From: Platycnemis pennipes
Lineage: Eukaryota > Arthropoda > Insecta > Odonata > Platycnemididae
Reading direction: 5' to 3'
Assembly (NCBI GenBank): GCA_933228895.1
Contig: OW121856.1
Span: forward strand, 103,887,027 to 103,951,026
Length of the DNA stretch: 64,000 bases
Shown here one piece after another: positions 1 to 13,000 of the stretch (the first letter of the stretch is position 1; each line of letters starts with the position of its first letter). Position numbers and translations under genes: made by a program. The notes under the pieces are model-generated. The model was not told the origin of the DNA, made no database searches, and saw only the letters and a list, made by a program, of their open reading frames with translations.

Positions 1-1340
1 GCGTTCATACCGCAACCAAGCCTAAAAGCTTAGCTCAAGATGTCGCGTGACTTACGTAATCTAGGGACTCTTGCGGCAAAAAATAATTAAACAATATTGA
101 GCATAGTAAGTACCGACTAGGAAGACAAAGTGGAAAAAAACTGAAAGTAGGAGTGCTTTTCGAAGGCGGAACTACCAAGCACAAATCCTAATGAAGTATA
201 AAATGAACTTATTTGTGTAGAGAAGACAATTTCTATCTCTGTACCACTGTACCACCCATAATCCCCCGAAATAATCTTGTAAATGGAATAGTTCACTACT
301 TGAATGGACGTATCAAACGGCCGCGCAGATCAGAAACCCAACGCTCTAAACCCTAAACTACCACTGTCAAAATATTTATTTTTTGCAGTGCAGAAAACGA
401 TGGAATATATGAATAAAGTATATGACATTCACCTAATGATAAAAATGCTGTATAATCGAATTTAAAGTTGAATCTTGCGTTGAAACACGATAATAGTATG
501 GAAATGTAGTCGTAAAGAGTATTTGTTTCAAAGTTAGCGTTCAATACGCTTGAGAAAAACATTCAAAAGAACATGAATATCAAATGGTAACTCCAAAAGA
601 TTGCTCCAAATCGTTCAATAGGGAGTGTTTATTTCTTGATATCAATCAATTAACCCACATTCCACCTCAACGGTGTGTGGTAAGGGATAAAATAACTATC
701 AAAACGTACTAATAAAGTTCAATATAACTGAATTAGAGAAACAAGTTATTCATACAACGATCAGGCACGATCAGCTAAATGATTAGTTTCTGTGATGGAA
801 TTTTTATGCTTATAATGGCATAGAAATTTCCTAAAATTTATTTTGTGCCAACCATTGCACATTTTTTGAAAATCTTGCGTCCATAAAATTGATTTGAAAA
901 TTTTCCATTCGATCAAAACTTAATTTGCCTGCATCCTTCATATATATATGCGTTATAAAAGTTCTTTGCCCTCGGAAAATTCGACCAACCGCCGTAAATG
1001 GTTTGGCTGTCGCTCAAAGCTAATTACCATCAATTCCCTTACGGAGCCCAGGGTGGTCTTTTTCCATTACGAGCCTTGTTTGGGACGCGCGTGCGTTGCA
1101 ATTTCTCACGTCTCCATTGTGAACTTGTCGGGACGCTACACGGTCGTTTCTGCGAATGAGATTCCACACTCAAGGGCAGGACGGGCTTACTCGCCTTTTC
1201 CCACTCCCCATCCAAGAAAGCTGAGCGTTAAAGATCTTTGCGTTCCCCGCCTCCGTTCCGCATTTACGCGTAAAACGTACCAATTCGTATCGCTGTGTCT
1301 GCGCAAGCTGTCGCTTCTTGGCTTTATCTCCTCACCCTAT
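1..1340. other. Anonymous AT-rich DNA
   Basis: No coding region, RNA gene or clear repeat was recognised. The open frames here are short and low in complexity. Confidence 0.5.
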
Positions 1341-1344
1341 CATG

Positions 1345-1660
1345 GGCTAAACACATTTGAGAAGCATGTGGACACGAAACTAGAATTTATTAAAAAGGTT
1401 TTTAGAAATAAGATAAATGGAGGAAAGAGGGCTGTTACTTCCTATTTATTAGGCATCATCTATTCGAGCGTTTTGGAGGGATATATTGTCGTACCGATAG
1501 ATTTAAAATGTCATTTTTCCCCCTTACTATTAGAGAATACAATTGGTAGGTAGCATAGTAAATGTATAGGTAGGGAAATATTGTAGAGTTGTCTGTAGTG
1601 CATGATGCATGTATAAACAAGCAGTCCCTTTCTTACTATGTACATAATAGCAATGTAGCT
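1345..1660 (+). pseudogene. Decayed non-LTR retrotransposon 3' part (RT thumb and tail)
   Basis: The end of a 201-codon open frame contains KLEFIKKVFRN. This matches the conserved NRKLGFIKRVLRKC-type segment just after the RT domain in the other copies of this window (28.9 and 48.7 kb). About 150 bases downstream, the run TAGGGAAATATTGTAGAG and the following CATGATGCATG line up with the sequence after the RT stop at 49.14-49.19 kb. TAGCTGCACGT, another 3'-UTR word of that family, follows near 1658. The upstream two thirds of the open frame show no resemblance to RT and are probably chance. The copy is 5'-truncated and internally deleted. Confidence 0.45.
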
Positions 1661-1744
1661 GCACGTTACACTATTGTTATCATGTTTCCATGCAATACCC
1701 TACTGTCGGCACAGAAATTATGTGCACTCGAGTTTGCTAAATCT

Positions 1745-4700
1745 TCTTAATTATCTATCTTAAAAAATACTAATAACAAATTAATATATTAGTATGCAGA
1801 AACACTAATCACACCTTAATTTTTCGTATTTCACTCTGCGTTATCGAAGAGCAAACATAAAATTTTAAAACGCATTTTAATATTTTTACAACAGTTGTAA
1901 CGTAAAACGTTCCGGTTTCAGACGGTGTTCGAGCAAAGCGTGGACTTTCATAACTAGTAAATCAATAATAAGTCCTTCAATTGCAACCAAAGTTGATGCA
2001 TGATATATATGTTTTCCACGTACTCTGTAAGTTTCTAATTATAACTTTTATTTAAGGAAAGTTGTTATCAATTTTATAAAACGTTAGCATTTCAAAACTG
2101 GGGTGTCGTAGAATTTTGTTCTTGGTCGCGTTATAATTCACATGTCCTGATCGTATCCAATATGCTTTTGTCTAATATTTCAACACGTGCGTTTAGTTTA
2201 AATCAATTGGCATTTATATTGGCGAAAGCGAGCTCACTCGGACCATCGTGGTTTAAGCCGTGCAGTGTTGCCTTGTTATTATCTCCAAATTGAACAGTAA
2301 GAAAGAAAGACTCCTCGGTTTTTATATAGATGTAATGATATATCTACGCAAGAATAGTTTCTAAATACTAAAAACAATTATGTTCACGATCAATATTATT
2401 GGCTGAAACACAGAATCCCATGCAGAAATTTAAAGGTGAATGCCTTTGCAAAGAAATGATGGAAACATTAAAACTTCTAACTCACTTTGGTAGTTCAAAC
2501 CATGTATATAAAAACTAAAAAGCACAAATTGTTGGACATAATGGTTTCAAAAAACATTTTTCCTTGTGCAATACGTGGCAGCAACAATTGTGAATGAAAA
2601 GTCTAAGGAGAAAGTTGAGATATGTACAGTACATTTGAATATTATTTTTTAAATCTTTGTTATGAAAATCAAATAATTGCAATTGGCTTAAATATCTCAT
2701 AAATTTTGTGGCATGCTACAGAAAATATATAAAAATGATTGTTTATATAAAATTTTGTCCTATTTGTGCAGAATGGGTGATTTATGTTCGAGCTGTATCG
2801 CGCAGAAATCAACTTCATTTTTTACGTGCTGTATTACATGGAAAAATTGTTTTCCCAATTTAAATCAGTGTCAAATACTAAAAATCGAATGGATGAATGC
2901 ATGGAAAAATATCGGGGCTGTTTTTTTCCAATAGTTCATACATTTTGGAAAGTTTCCATACGATTTGTTACTTTGCTTGACACAATTTCATGAATCGTTC
3001 AAAACGGCCTTTAGGAGAAAGTAAAGTATGACTTGTATTTTTAAACAATTCGATTCTGTAAGTGACGTAGGTCAGTCCTTGTGCAGAGTCACTTCTTGTA
3101 CACACTCTATGTTTTTCGGGCCTTGTACAGAATTGTAGGGCTATACGTACAAGGATATACATGAAGTTGGTAGCCATGCATCTGTTTGTTGCGTACCTTA
3201 CGCTTTTACATGTTGTTTCTGTCGCGTTGAGCAGATTATTATCATTAATTATTGTTATGTTCTGAGGGAGCATACGCTACAGCCCTCTCCGTTCTTCTCC
3301 TCACTTTGGTGTACCGACTCAAGTGAATCCACGGCTGCCCGTGAGACCGCTGGCACAGCAGGGATGACCCGGAATGGTTGTGAGGGAGAGATAACACTGA
3401 GCTTCAGATGACTCGCTGACCATGTCATGAATGTTTTCCTTTGTCTGAAACTCACGTTTAAATGGAAACTCACGTGGAAATGGGTTGATTCTCAGAAGGA
3501 AGCGGGTGGTTATGGGCGTCGCTCACGGGAAGGCGAGGTAGTGCGAGTTGAACGCAATTAAATTCTTACAAGGGTGGTGAATATTGCGATGGAGAGGACG
3601 TAAGGCAAGTGTGAATGACGCTATTTTCATCTCGTTTTACAACGAGGCGTGATGCTCTGCTCTTTACTCTAACACTCGCACATCTTATCTCTCCTTCACC
3701 ATCTCCCATTTTCTCCCTTTTTTGTGTCCAATCTCGTTTTAAGGAAATTAATTTGAAAATATCTTTGATTCCAAGCAAGTAAATTGCATTTCATTGCTAT
3801 TTCTAACGGATAGTAATCCATATTGATGAGAAAATTGATTGACGAGAAAAAGTAAAGGGGTCATTCTGACATTTTAACATTTCATGTAACTTAATCTATT
3901 TAATATGTTTATGATGAGTCCAGCTACCCCTTAGTCCCCTTTGCAGAATATATGCCATCAAATTATTATAAATCGGCAATCAGAGATCGTTTGCGCTCTA
4001 TAGGATGCATGGGAAAATGACTAGAAGTAGGAATTACGGATAAGGGCAGGCAGAAACCTAACACAGGCATTAATCTGCTTTTGACAAAAGGCATCAAGGC
4101 GTCAACGATTTTACACCTGTCCAAAGGACGAAGTACCTACTGAACTTAGAAGTTCTCTCCAAGTACCACACAAGTAGTGACCGGTTTACCGATGAAAAAT
4201 CTGTTCCTCAGGAAAACACATTTATGTGTGTAACTTAGGATTTTAGTTTGCTTTGGGGAGAATGTGACTTGCAGTAATAATGACAAATATTGCTAGTCTT
4301 TACTTATAAATTTATTTTTCTAACGCAAATGTGTAACATAATGTGGTACAAAAGGAATTATTGAAGGTGGAATGCTACATCTTACTCTACTTACTTGCTT
4401 ACTGTTCATTATGAGGAGGCGATATACCTCTAAGGTCATTAGCAACATTTAAAAATAGGTACGTGATTAGATAGAGGAATGAATAGTACAGGGAACAGAC
4501 GAAGGGTGTAGAAAAACCAGGCGTTAGAATAATAGAGCTCTTAGCGGAAGGCGACTAAAGAGTTTTAAAACTATTTTTGTTGCAATAATTACATTTATCT
4601 TTTATGAAATGTACACTAATATTATAAACAGCAATTAATCCATTTTTAGTTAAATAAAATACGTTAACGTAAGTGTTTCCGTATTTTTCATGAAAAACAT

Positions 4701-4800
4701 TACATTAATCTCTAAAAAGGTAACTTCATGTAGTTTTATTCACAAGGTGTTACAAAATCCACGCTGGCACTTTTCACTTCTACCACCAAAATTAGGCGGC
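1745..4800. other. Anonymous AT-rich DNA
   Basis: Mostly AT-rich sequence with a slightly more GC-rich patch at 3270-3560. I see no gene, and no open frame shows a family motif. Confidence 0.45.
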
Positions 4801-4811
4801 AACAAGAGGGT

Positions 4812-4970
4812 TATTGTCCCATCCGACGGACGGACCACTGATCTCAAGCATATCTCAACACAGCAATTAAGTAGGGATCGCTATTTCTCTTGGAAAACTC
4901 TTCCAATGCCATAGTTCGAGCCTGAACAATTGAGAAGGGATGCCAGTACTCAAGCCAACGCACCAATTCG
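4812..4970 (-). mobile_element. tRNA-derived SINE (family A), degraded
   Basis: Read on the minus strand, the element has a B-box-like segment (reverse of ATAGTTCGAGCCTGAA) followed by a body ending in the family hallmark, the reverse complement of GTCCCATCCGACGGACGG. The same hallmark occurs near 26.6, 53.1 and 59.2 kb. The A box is poor, so this is an old copy. SINEs of this kind are RNA polymerase III transcribed and moved by the enzymes of partner LINEs. Confidence 0.6.
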
Positions 4971-4987
4971 ATCCTACAACATTTCCT

Positions 4988-5038
4988 TCCTCTCCTTCTC
5001 CCCTACTCTCCCTCTCCCTCTCTCTCTCTCTCTCCTCT
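4988..5038. repeat. CT-rich microsatellite
   Basis: Pyrimidine tract built from CTCTCC and CT units, abutting the SINE copy at 4.8-4.97 kb. Confidence 0.8.
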
Positions 5039-5039
5039 G

Positions 5040-8000
5040 TTTCTTTTCATCCCATTTTCCACCGTCGCCCAACACAAAGCATTTGATACGTCCTCTTCCT
5101 GGGAGGCAACGTCTTAAGCATCTGTGGTAAAGCGGTGGAGATCCATCCTGCTTCTAGAATACGGAGGAGGTGACCTCCTTGGCTTCTGCGAGGGAAATAA
5201 CCACTTCAAGGAATGAGGGCGATTAATTTACCGTGGAACGTGGAATGCTTCCTCTTCTGGGGTAGAAAATATTTTTCAACTGCAGCAAACGAGGTGTGGG
5301 ACGCGTTGGGAATATTTATTAAAAGGTGGGTGTGCTTTGAAGTAACCTTACTTCTGTGGGAAGCACCACTATTAGATCTTCAATTTATTCCAGTTCTACA
5401 CGAATGTGGTTTTCTTTTAAACAAGCACAGACATTTTGGTTTAAATATTCATTACTAGAAGTAGGCATTCGTAACACCTAAAGGTTTTCGCACATTTTCG
5501 TTCCCCGAATAATAATTTACTTTCCAGAGACTGGTAGAGAAAGAATTTTATTGATTAACGTAGAGGTATTATTATTTTGTTGAAATATCGTTTATTTCAG
5601 GGTAATAGGAAATTTATTTTAAGGATCATTAACTTCGCTGCCCTTCTGACCCAACGTTTGATTTTATCGAGTCATAAAATTAATTGATAAATAGATTAAA
5701 TTGTAATCGAAAACGGTATTTATAGTTTTGAGAAAATACAGCACAATTTAGTGATAAGGACAGGGTCGAATGATTGACATCTGATGGCTTATATACGCAT
5801 TGCATTTGTTTTTAAGCCCTTTCTATTTTAGTAATTGAAGTTTAAAGTGAAATCATAGGAAAATCTATGCAATTATCAAATTCTGTAGTTTAACTACAAT
5901 TTGTCTGTTACCGCTCACGTAGCTTTTTATATTTATTTACTCTTTGATTGGGATAATCAGTGATTTGAATATAAATTATTGTTATAGAACCAGGAAACGA
6001 CTTGATTTCTAAAATAAATGGAAATTGGACGAAAGGCTTCCGAATAAAATACAAAAATTCATAGAGAAAGCACTTTGGCCTGCGTATGGCTGTTTTCCCC
6101 ACGTGATATTGTCAAAATGTGGCATAATGAGACTCCACTGTGCTCTTTCCTTAATTTCTATTATTAATGCTGCGTTACAAAATACAAATTCATTTGGTAC
6201 CGAATTTGACATTTTGATAAAAGATATCATTTAGTTTTTATTCCGAGATATTAATGTAGTTTACATACATTCATGATGGAAATAATCAATAAAATATATG
6301 TTATAAAAGTATATTTAAACAAGAATAAATCACCAAAATTATTATTTTAAATTGATATCTTTAAAACGAACCATATGCAAATAAATGGAATGAAATAGAA
6401 TGATCTTGGTAAACATGCTGTACTTGAACTCAACACATTATGTTTACCATCTGTGGTTCCACGTAACATTTGCCATCCGTTTCCAGTTTTCAGAAAAAAA
6501 TTTTAACGCAATGAATGCAAGAGATACGTAGCTCTAATATCTTTGAATACAAATTTTACGGGTAACTCATATAGGAAAGATAAATTACTTGTTTACTGTG
6601 GGGAAAAAATCTGTGGTATGACGGTGGAGATGCAAAGCTCATGGTATGTGGTTGTAAGAGAATAACCGGAGAATGCATTTCTCAAATGATTAATGAGAGC
6701 ATCACCGTTACAATGATTGTCTGGTGAAGAGATATGAGATAAAAACCTGGGATTTCCACAAGATTATCCTTTGTATAGTCCCACCACACGCAAACAGGAA
6801 AAAAATTAAAAAGAGTGCTTTTACCCGCAAGTAGCACCACGGTATTTTGTGAAGATCTTCGCGCATCAAACCATAGAGAAAATAGAATATATATTTTCCC
6901 AAGATGGATAGTTAGCTTTCCTGTGACGCTGAGAAGTTTAGTTTTCCGAGTGAAAAAACGTAACTGTTAACTAATACATTCATCATCAAAGATAATGCCA
7001 AATTTTTCATGATCAAATATTAAATGCATATTGGATTTACAAAAATGTTATTGGTGTGGACGATGAATTCTTTACCCATTTGCATTGCATGTGGTGATGA
7101 GCAGCACATAGAGTTTGCATGTAGATGATTGCTAATCAAATCATGGACCCATAATTTTCCATGTTTAAGTAGTACACATAAACGGAATATTTCAATAAAT
7201 TGATTTTCTTATTGTAAAAGCACTTGGCGTGATTTTATATTTGTGAACTAGGCAATATTAGAAGATTCCTTGAAGTAAGATAAATCTAACATCATTTCAA
7301 CCTTCAAGTGAGCATATTACAATTCTTTTTAAGCTTACACTTTTGGACGTTACCAAATTTGCATGCAATGAACTTATTTCCAGTTTCCAAACGTGTTAAA
7401 TACCAGCTAAGAAAATTTTTCGTTGAAAACTCTTATAAATATTTCCATTTCCATTATAACCTTTTGTAGCGTTCCCAGTGCAAATAAAATTATAATGTGT
7501 ACTTTTTCGACACGTTAACCTTCGTCACAAGGGTATTTTGCCATTGTATTAATTAAATGCAGAGCCTTGTTGAAGTTTTACCTACTTTTTTTGATTGGCA
7601 ATGAAATGAAACAATTGAATTTTGTAGTTCTATTCAGTAAATATTTCCTGGCCGCGTATTCATGGTTGGTATCGTTTCTGCCTCACAAAACTAAGGTCAC
7701 TGGTAAGAAGTGCGTTCTTGATCATGGTAGTAGCGCCTGCATTAGGTTTGACGATAAGATAAGACTGTGCGATACATAGCCTAACCAACTGCCTAACCTT
7801 AAAAACAAATTTCAGTTCTAATCGTAAAGTATTTTTTAAACTTAAGCGCTATTCAAACCATGCTCAGTAATTTCTCTCTGCTTTTGCACTCGTAATGCTA
7901 CAAGTAGAGTCGTTTCCTTTCACGAGAGCTAACCATAACCTCTCTACAATCATCCCTGCCTAGCTGTGCAAATGTGGCTATGGCCACGAGGATAAACATG

Positions 8001-8480
8001 TGTCGAGGACAAAAGGATGCGTGGGAATAAAGGGGAAGAGGGGTGTTAATCGCGGACAGCAATCAAAACGAAAGCGTGTGGACCCCGAGGAATGAGGTCA
8101 GGTCGCGACTCAACTTTAATAATAGGTAAAATACAGCCTCCGGATGAACGTGCAGAGGGCGATTTCAACGCCAACGGACGCAGCAAAGCAGAGAAAAATG
8201 GCGAGGCATTTGGAGGCGTCCGCTTTGGCATTGCGTGGGCGAAGAAAACCCTTCCACACCGCCCTAGCTGTCCCAAAACTCCAGGCTCCTGCATAGACCA
8301 CCACCTTCCCTCCCGGGATGAGTGAGAGGGAGATTCTAGTTCCAGTAGGTACGGATTAGGGGGAATATCTGTTACAAAAGGGCGTGGGCCGGACAGAACA
8401 AGAGGATGGGGGCGGGAGGGTTATGCACTGCGGATAATTATTATAAAAGTATTTTTTTAAACTCTTGCACCACTCAACGT
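5040..8480. other. Anonymous AT-rich DNA
   Basis: No gene recognised. A short GC-richer patch at 8040-8330 gives overlapping open frames on both strands. None carries a family motif, and I regard them as composition effects. Confidence 0.45.
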
Positions 8481-8489
8481 GTTTCAGAA

Positions 8490-8527
8490 ATAGGGTTGAA
8501 ATAGAGCTGACTCTATTTCAACCCTAT
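8490..8527. repeat. Perfect 17-bp hairpin
   Basis: Arms ATAGGGTTGAAATAGAG (8490-8506) and its exact reverse complement (8511-8527) are separated by the 4-base loop CTGA. It lies immediately upstream of the larger fold-back structure. Confidence 0.9.
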
Positions 8528-8540
8528 ATATAGAAGTGGT

Positions 8541-8860
8541 TGGAGGATATTTCAAGCCTGCAGCGTGAACGGCAGTGAAACTCACATTAATTGCCATGAG
8601 AGAACCTTCCACCAGGGGGGGTGTGCTTGAATCGTTCGAGATTGATTCCGGTACGGAATAATCCCGAACAAAATGTAAAAACATACGAGTGAGTCCTTAG
8701 TAACGTACCGGAATAAATCCCAAGCGATTCAAGCACACCCACACGGATCGAACCACGGACCTTTGTTTGAGAAAAAAAAACACGGATGTGTTTCTTTTCC
8801 TCATGGGAATTAATGTGAATTTCACTGCCATTCACGCGAAGGGCTTGAATTATCTTCCAT
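8541..8860. mobile_element. Nested fold-back element with SINE fragments
   Basis: The outer arms 8541-8600 and 8798-8860 are inverted copies, sharing for example TTAATGTGA and TTTCACTGCC. The inner arms 8619-8655 and 8704-8740 are also inverted copies of one another, sharing GGTGTGCTTGAATCG and ATTCCGGTACG, with a 48-base spacer. The right side holds an extra block at 8741-8797 with a reverse B box (GATCGAACCACGGACCTTTG). The arms resemble the tail of the SINE at 9011, so the structure may be two SINE copies in head-to-head orientation rather than a DNA transposon. Confidence 0.6.
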
Positions 8861-9010
8861 TTACCGCCATGCGCGGCTTTAGTGCTGGATGGGGTTCACC
8901 TTTGGTCGTGGCTTCCTTGAAGCCCTTTCTCCCTTGCGTTGCCATCCTTGATGGACCGCGAGGGCTCAAAATTTAGTACCTTGAACCTCGGTAAAATTTC
9001 CATGGGAATT

Positions 9011-9120
9011 GAGGATCCTGGGTAGCGTAGTGGTCTGCGCAGTGGCCCGGAAAGCCAAAGGTCCGTGATTCGATTCCCGGTCTATGTGAATTTTTTCTCA
9101 TGGCAATAAATGTGAAAAGT
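9011..9120 (+). mobile_element. tRNA-derived SINE (family B)
   Basis: An A-box-like segment, GGGTAGCGTAGTGGTCTGCG, is followed about 35 bases later by a B-box-like segment, GTGATTCGATTCCCGG. This is the spacing of an RNA polymerase III internal promoter in a tRNA-derived head. The tail TTCTCATGGCAATAAATGTG matches the arms of the fold-back at 8541-8860. The acceptor stem no longer pairs well, so it is not a functional tRNA gene. Confidence 0.6.
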
Positions 9121-9480
9121 AGATGTTGCTAAAATCCATTCGGATTATTTAGAAAGGCAATATATGCTTGACTAAATCGAAATTTGTGATTAAGCAAATA
9201 AAGTTCAGCACGCATTTAGTGACACCAAAATGTATGCGAAAATAATTTGATGTTCAGTTGTTTTCAGGATGCGACAACATCTCTTCAGGCAGACCTCCCT
9301 TCCCCACCTCCGCTCCCCTCCCGTCCTTCCTCAAAACAACCCCGGATGACGGGGATATATTTTAACGCAGCTCGTTCAGTGGGCGTCACCTATTGCTTAT
9401 TTTAATCCTTGAATTATGAGCGAATGGCTCTGGCTAGAAGATTAGAAGTATTAGAAAGATTCTTCTAGAAGGTTAGAAGA

Positions 9481-9638
9481 AGTTCCACCCGACGAACGGA
9501 TTACTCGACTTGAAATGCTCTTCACGAGGCTTTAAAGTAGGGACCGTTTTACCAATATACCAAAAAACTGCCAATAACGGGATTCAAACCGGGGCTCTCG
9601 AGATGTAAAGCCAATACTCAAGCCACCACACTGACCAA
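9481..9638 (-). mobile_element. tRNA-derived SINE (family A)
   Basis: On the minus strand a B box (reverse of GGGATTCAAACCGGGGC) is followed by a body ending in a diverged form of the family hallmark (reverse of TTCCACCCGACGAACGG). The organisation is the same as in the copies at 4.8, 53.1 and 59.2 kb. Confidence 0.6.
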
Positions 9639-9929
9639 AACCTCTAAAATATATTACTTAAGTTGTTGGGTTATTAGGGCGGGAAACAAGCATTCTGCAT
9701 GTGTAAATACGCTCCATGCACAACAGTGATGTAAGTTTTAAGAAGTAGTATGAGGTTTAAAACATTCGTGATTTTCGCATGTTTTTAATTTATTATAAAA
9801 TATTTTGGGGTGAGCTTAAAGCCACCGAGTGAGTCCACCGGGTTACGATTGGTGGGTCTACCTCTAGATGTAGAGATTTGCTGCGAAATAAGCGAAGTAC
9901 AGAAAATGCAGGCCTCGTATGAAACAAAG

Positions 9930-10020
9930 ATAGTACCCTAGCTGCATGTCAATAGTGTATGCTTGGTGGCTTTCACCCTATGCCACACACCATTGCGGTG
10001 GTTTGCACGGGTATTTATCT
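9930..10020 (+). mobile_element. Non-LTR retrotransposon 3' end fragment
   Basis: CTAGCTGCATGTCAATAGTG, then GCTTTCACCCTATGCCACAC, then a GGTGGTTTGCACGGGTAT segment. These align along their whole length with the 3' UTR of the RT element at 49.28-49.35 kb. No RT coding sequence remains upstream, so this is a strongly 5'-truncated insertion. Confidence 0.65.
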
Positions 10021-13000
10021 ATTTATTTCTGTATTTGCACTCGGCTTGATAAGGCCATATGGCCCCTCTTCCCCTAGCCCAGGTATCATTAGGATACAAA
10101 ATTTAATAATTTTGAAGTAATTTGGCATGCAGGCCACTAATATATTTGATTTTAAAGAGCCGGGTAAAAACGGGTGGGGGAAGGTTGGTGGGGGAAGGTT
10201 GATGGGGGAGAGGGGGCGGGAGTAATCCCCGAGTTCGCAAGGATGTAGGAGGGCAGCTTAGGAGTCAACACGAAGTCCCGAGAGAGGGATTTAACAAGGG
10301 CACGGAGATGAGACGGCTCTTGGAGAGGGAGGGGCGTCACCGAGTGTCTATGGGGTGAGATTGGAGGGGGATGGAACGGCAGCGAATTCGGTCCACGGCG
10401 AGGAAGCATCAAGGCAGTGGGGGGGGGGGGGGCTGGCAAAAGATCTGGGCATTAGAGTGGGGGTACGCGCGATAGAAGAGAGAAAATTGGGAACATATCG
10501 CGATTGAAGGATCCAACGATGAAATAAAAAAGAAGGAGGCAATATTTAAAATAAAGCCGTAGAAAAATATTAACCTGGTGAACTTTCGGAAAATCTTTTC
10601 ACTCTGTTTGAGTTAAGGGGTTTGAGAGGAAGAATGTGGTGAAAGTATTGTTCGCACGTGTATCTTTTATGCACAAAGCCTTGTGTTCTGTCACGAAACT
10701 ATCGTTTTTAAGTTATCTTTTAAGAAATTTGCCATTTTAGAGTCTTTCATGTAAACGTGTCACATCTCTGTAAGTTAAAATACTGGGCACTTCATGACCC
10801 ATTTTATGGTTGATCAAAAGCACCACGTAAATATTTTCTTGGTTAATTCCCCAAGTAAAAAAAAAACATTTCATAACAAGGCAAAATCTTTGGAGCGTAA
10901 ATGGAGGTGATAATTTCATGGCGTAGACTGGAGCAGAGCATACAATTAATTGGGTGCGTGCCACGATGTTGGATACAGATGATAAATCCATGGCTTAACT
11001 TACATGACCTTGCGGGCAAAAACGCTGAACATTCTGTAATATTATACGGCATCATGTTTTTACGTGGTGGTAATTAAACACTTATTTATGCATATCTTAG
11101 GATTTAATCTTGCCTGTTAATTTATCCTGAATGATCTCCGAAATAATGGAATACTTAAAGGAAATACCTCAAGGAATATCCCATGATATGATTTCCTATC
11201 TTATACATTTCCATTTCATGGGAAGATTGATCAATGAGTATTTTGATTACTTGTGTTTTTAGCTTACTTATTCATGGAAGTCTTTAGTGCAAAAGAAACC
11301 TTTCCCTAGTTCGTCCAAAATTGTTAAATGGCGTGAAGGTGAAACAAATAGGAAAAGGTTTTTAGGGATAATTGGAAATGCAGCCTTCAGTGTTGGTGAC
11401 CAATTTTTGGTAATTAAGTTTATATCGGAGTTCCGCGATTTCTTGTATGAAATGTAAGTCGGTATGTATGTTCATTGTGTTATTTTCAACTTGAATGTAA
11501 TAGGGGTGTATGATGTTACATTATTCATTTATAATATATATACATTATGAACTTTTTGGGAGAGTTAAACATTAATTTTACATTTAACCTTCTAAATGAA
11601 CAACGTGTTGAGGCCTAAGTCGATTGTATCTCAATGAACAGAGTAAATTATGCCCTGTGAGTTTCTTCAATTGTGGATCTGAGATCCAGGTATAAAAACA
11701 GTCTTGAAACCAGCAATAATTTACTGATCAAAAATATCAACAAGGACCGGGAAAGATAAGGAGGCGGGAAAGAAAGATTTTTACAATAATGTACGACAAA
11801 AAGATATTTATGGTGCTTTAAATGAGCAAGATGGGTACGTTTGAATGAGGAGTTAGAGATATTGTACAGAGAGCCAAAATTAGTGAAGGTTTCTATAGAA
11901 AAGAGAAAAAAATGGTGTGCTGGACAACTCCAGAAAATTTCGGACATATATGTTCTGAAGAATGTTTTTACTGGGAGGTAAAAAAAAAAAGATTGAGCAA
12001 CACAGGAAAAGAAGAGAGGATGGTCTGGAAGATGACCTACAACTGAGACTGTTAGTGTGGAGACCGAGAACAGAGTGGGTTAAATAAATTTGGAGGCCCG
12101 GGCTGTTCAAGAGCTCTATCGCCATGTGGATGGGTGGATGGATACACGTGAAGCATCGACGAGAAAATCTCATTTTCCACTGTAGCGCGAGTGACGCGGT
12201 CCTTTGTCTGGCGTCCATTTGAAGAGCCCCGGCCCTATTATCGAGTCAGACTGGTGACCGGAAAACAGCTGAAAATTTCACAACACTGAGCACGCAAGAC
12301 CGAACCCTGAGCGACGGAAGTCCATTAACCCACTATCGAACCGTCCTTCGACACGGGAAGCACTCGGCGAAATCTCAGATTGGATTAAAAGAAACGTTTC
12401 ATGACAATTAATACTGAAAAGTGGTGATATCTTGAAATCCCCACCCCACTCACCGTCAGTGGTTATAGGTTTTAAAGGATACTGTACACATTTAGGGATA
12501 ATATTTGTTTTTCCGGACGAGTGAAAGACATATCTGTTTCATATCAACTGATTGTTATACCAGAGTGGATGGTGACTTTACTATCTCTTCGGGAGTTTTT
12601 TTTATCAATGTTCCAGTTTAATAAACATTCATTTTAAAATGCTTCAAAATTAATATATATGTATTTTCCTTTCTCTTTGTATATATGCATTGGTTTTGTC
12701 TTAAAGTTTTTACATGTTATGCCATAAAATCTCCTTAGTCCTAAGTTATGTAGTATGATGCACATTATATTGCGAGAAATTGAATGAGATATTTATCATT
12801 ATTCACATCTAGGATTGATGGATGGAAAACTTTTGCACTGATTGCAGCTATTATCAACATTATTGCCCATTTTTAATATGTTCAACTATTGCTTATGGTG
12901 GCTTTCGGTTGATTTTTTCTTACGGACACGTGGCTACAATTCTCTTCTTAAAATGACTTTAAACAATCATTTCCCCTATAATTTTCTCTAAACAAATATG

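Noticed and set aside
948..1340. Coding start of a 201-codon protein
   Set aside because: No motif in the first two thirds. Only the end resembles an RT remnant.
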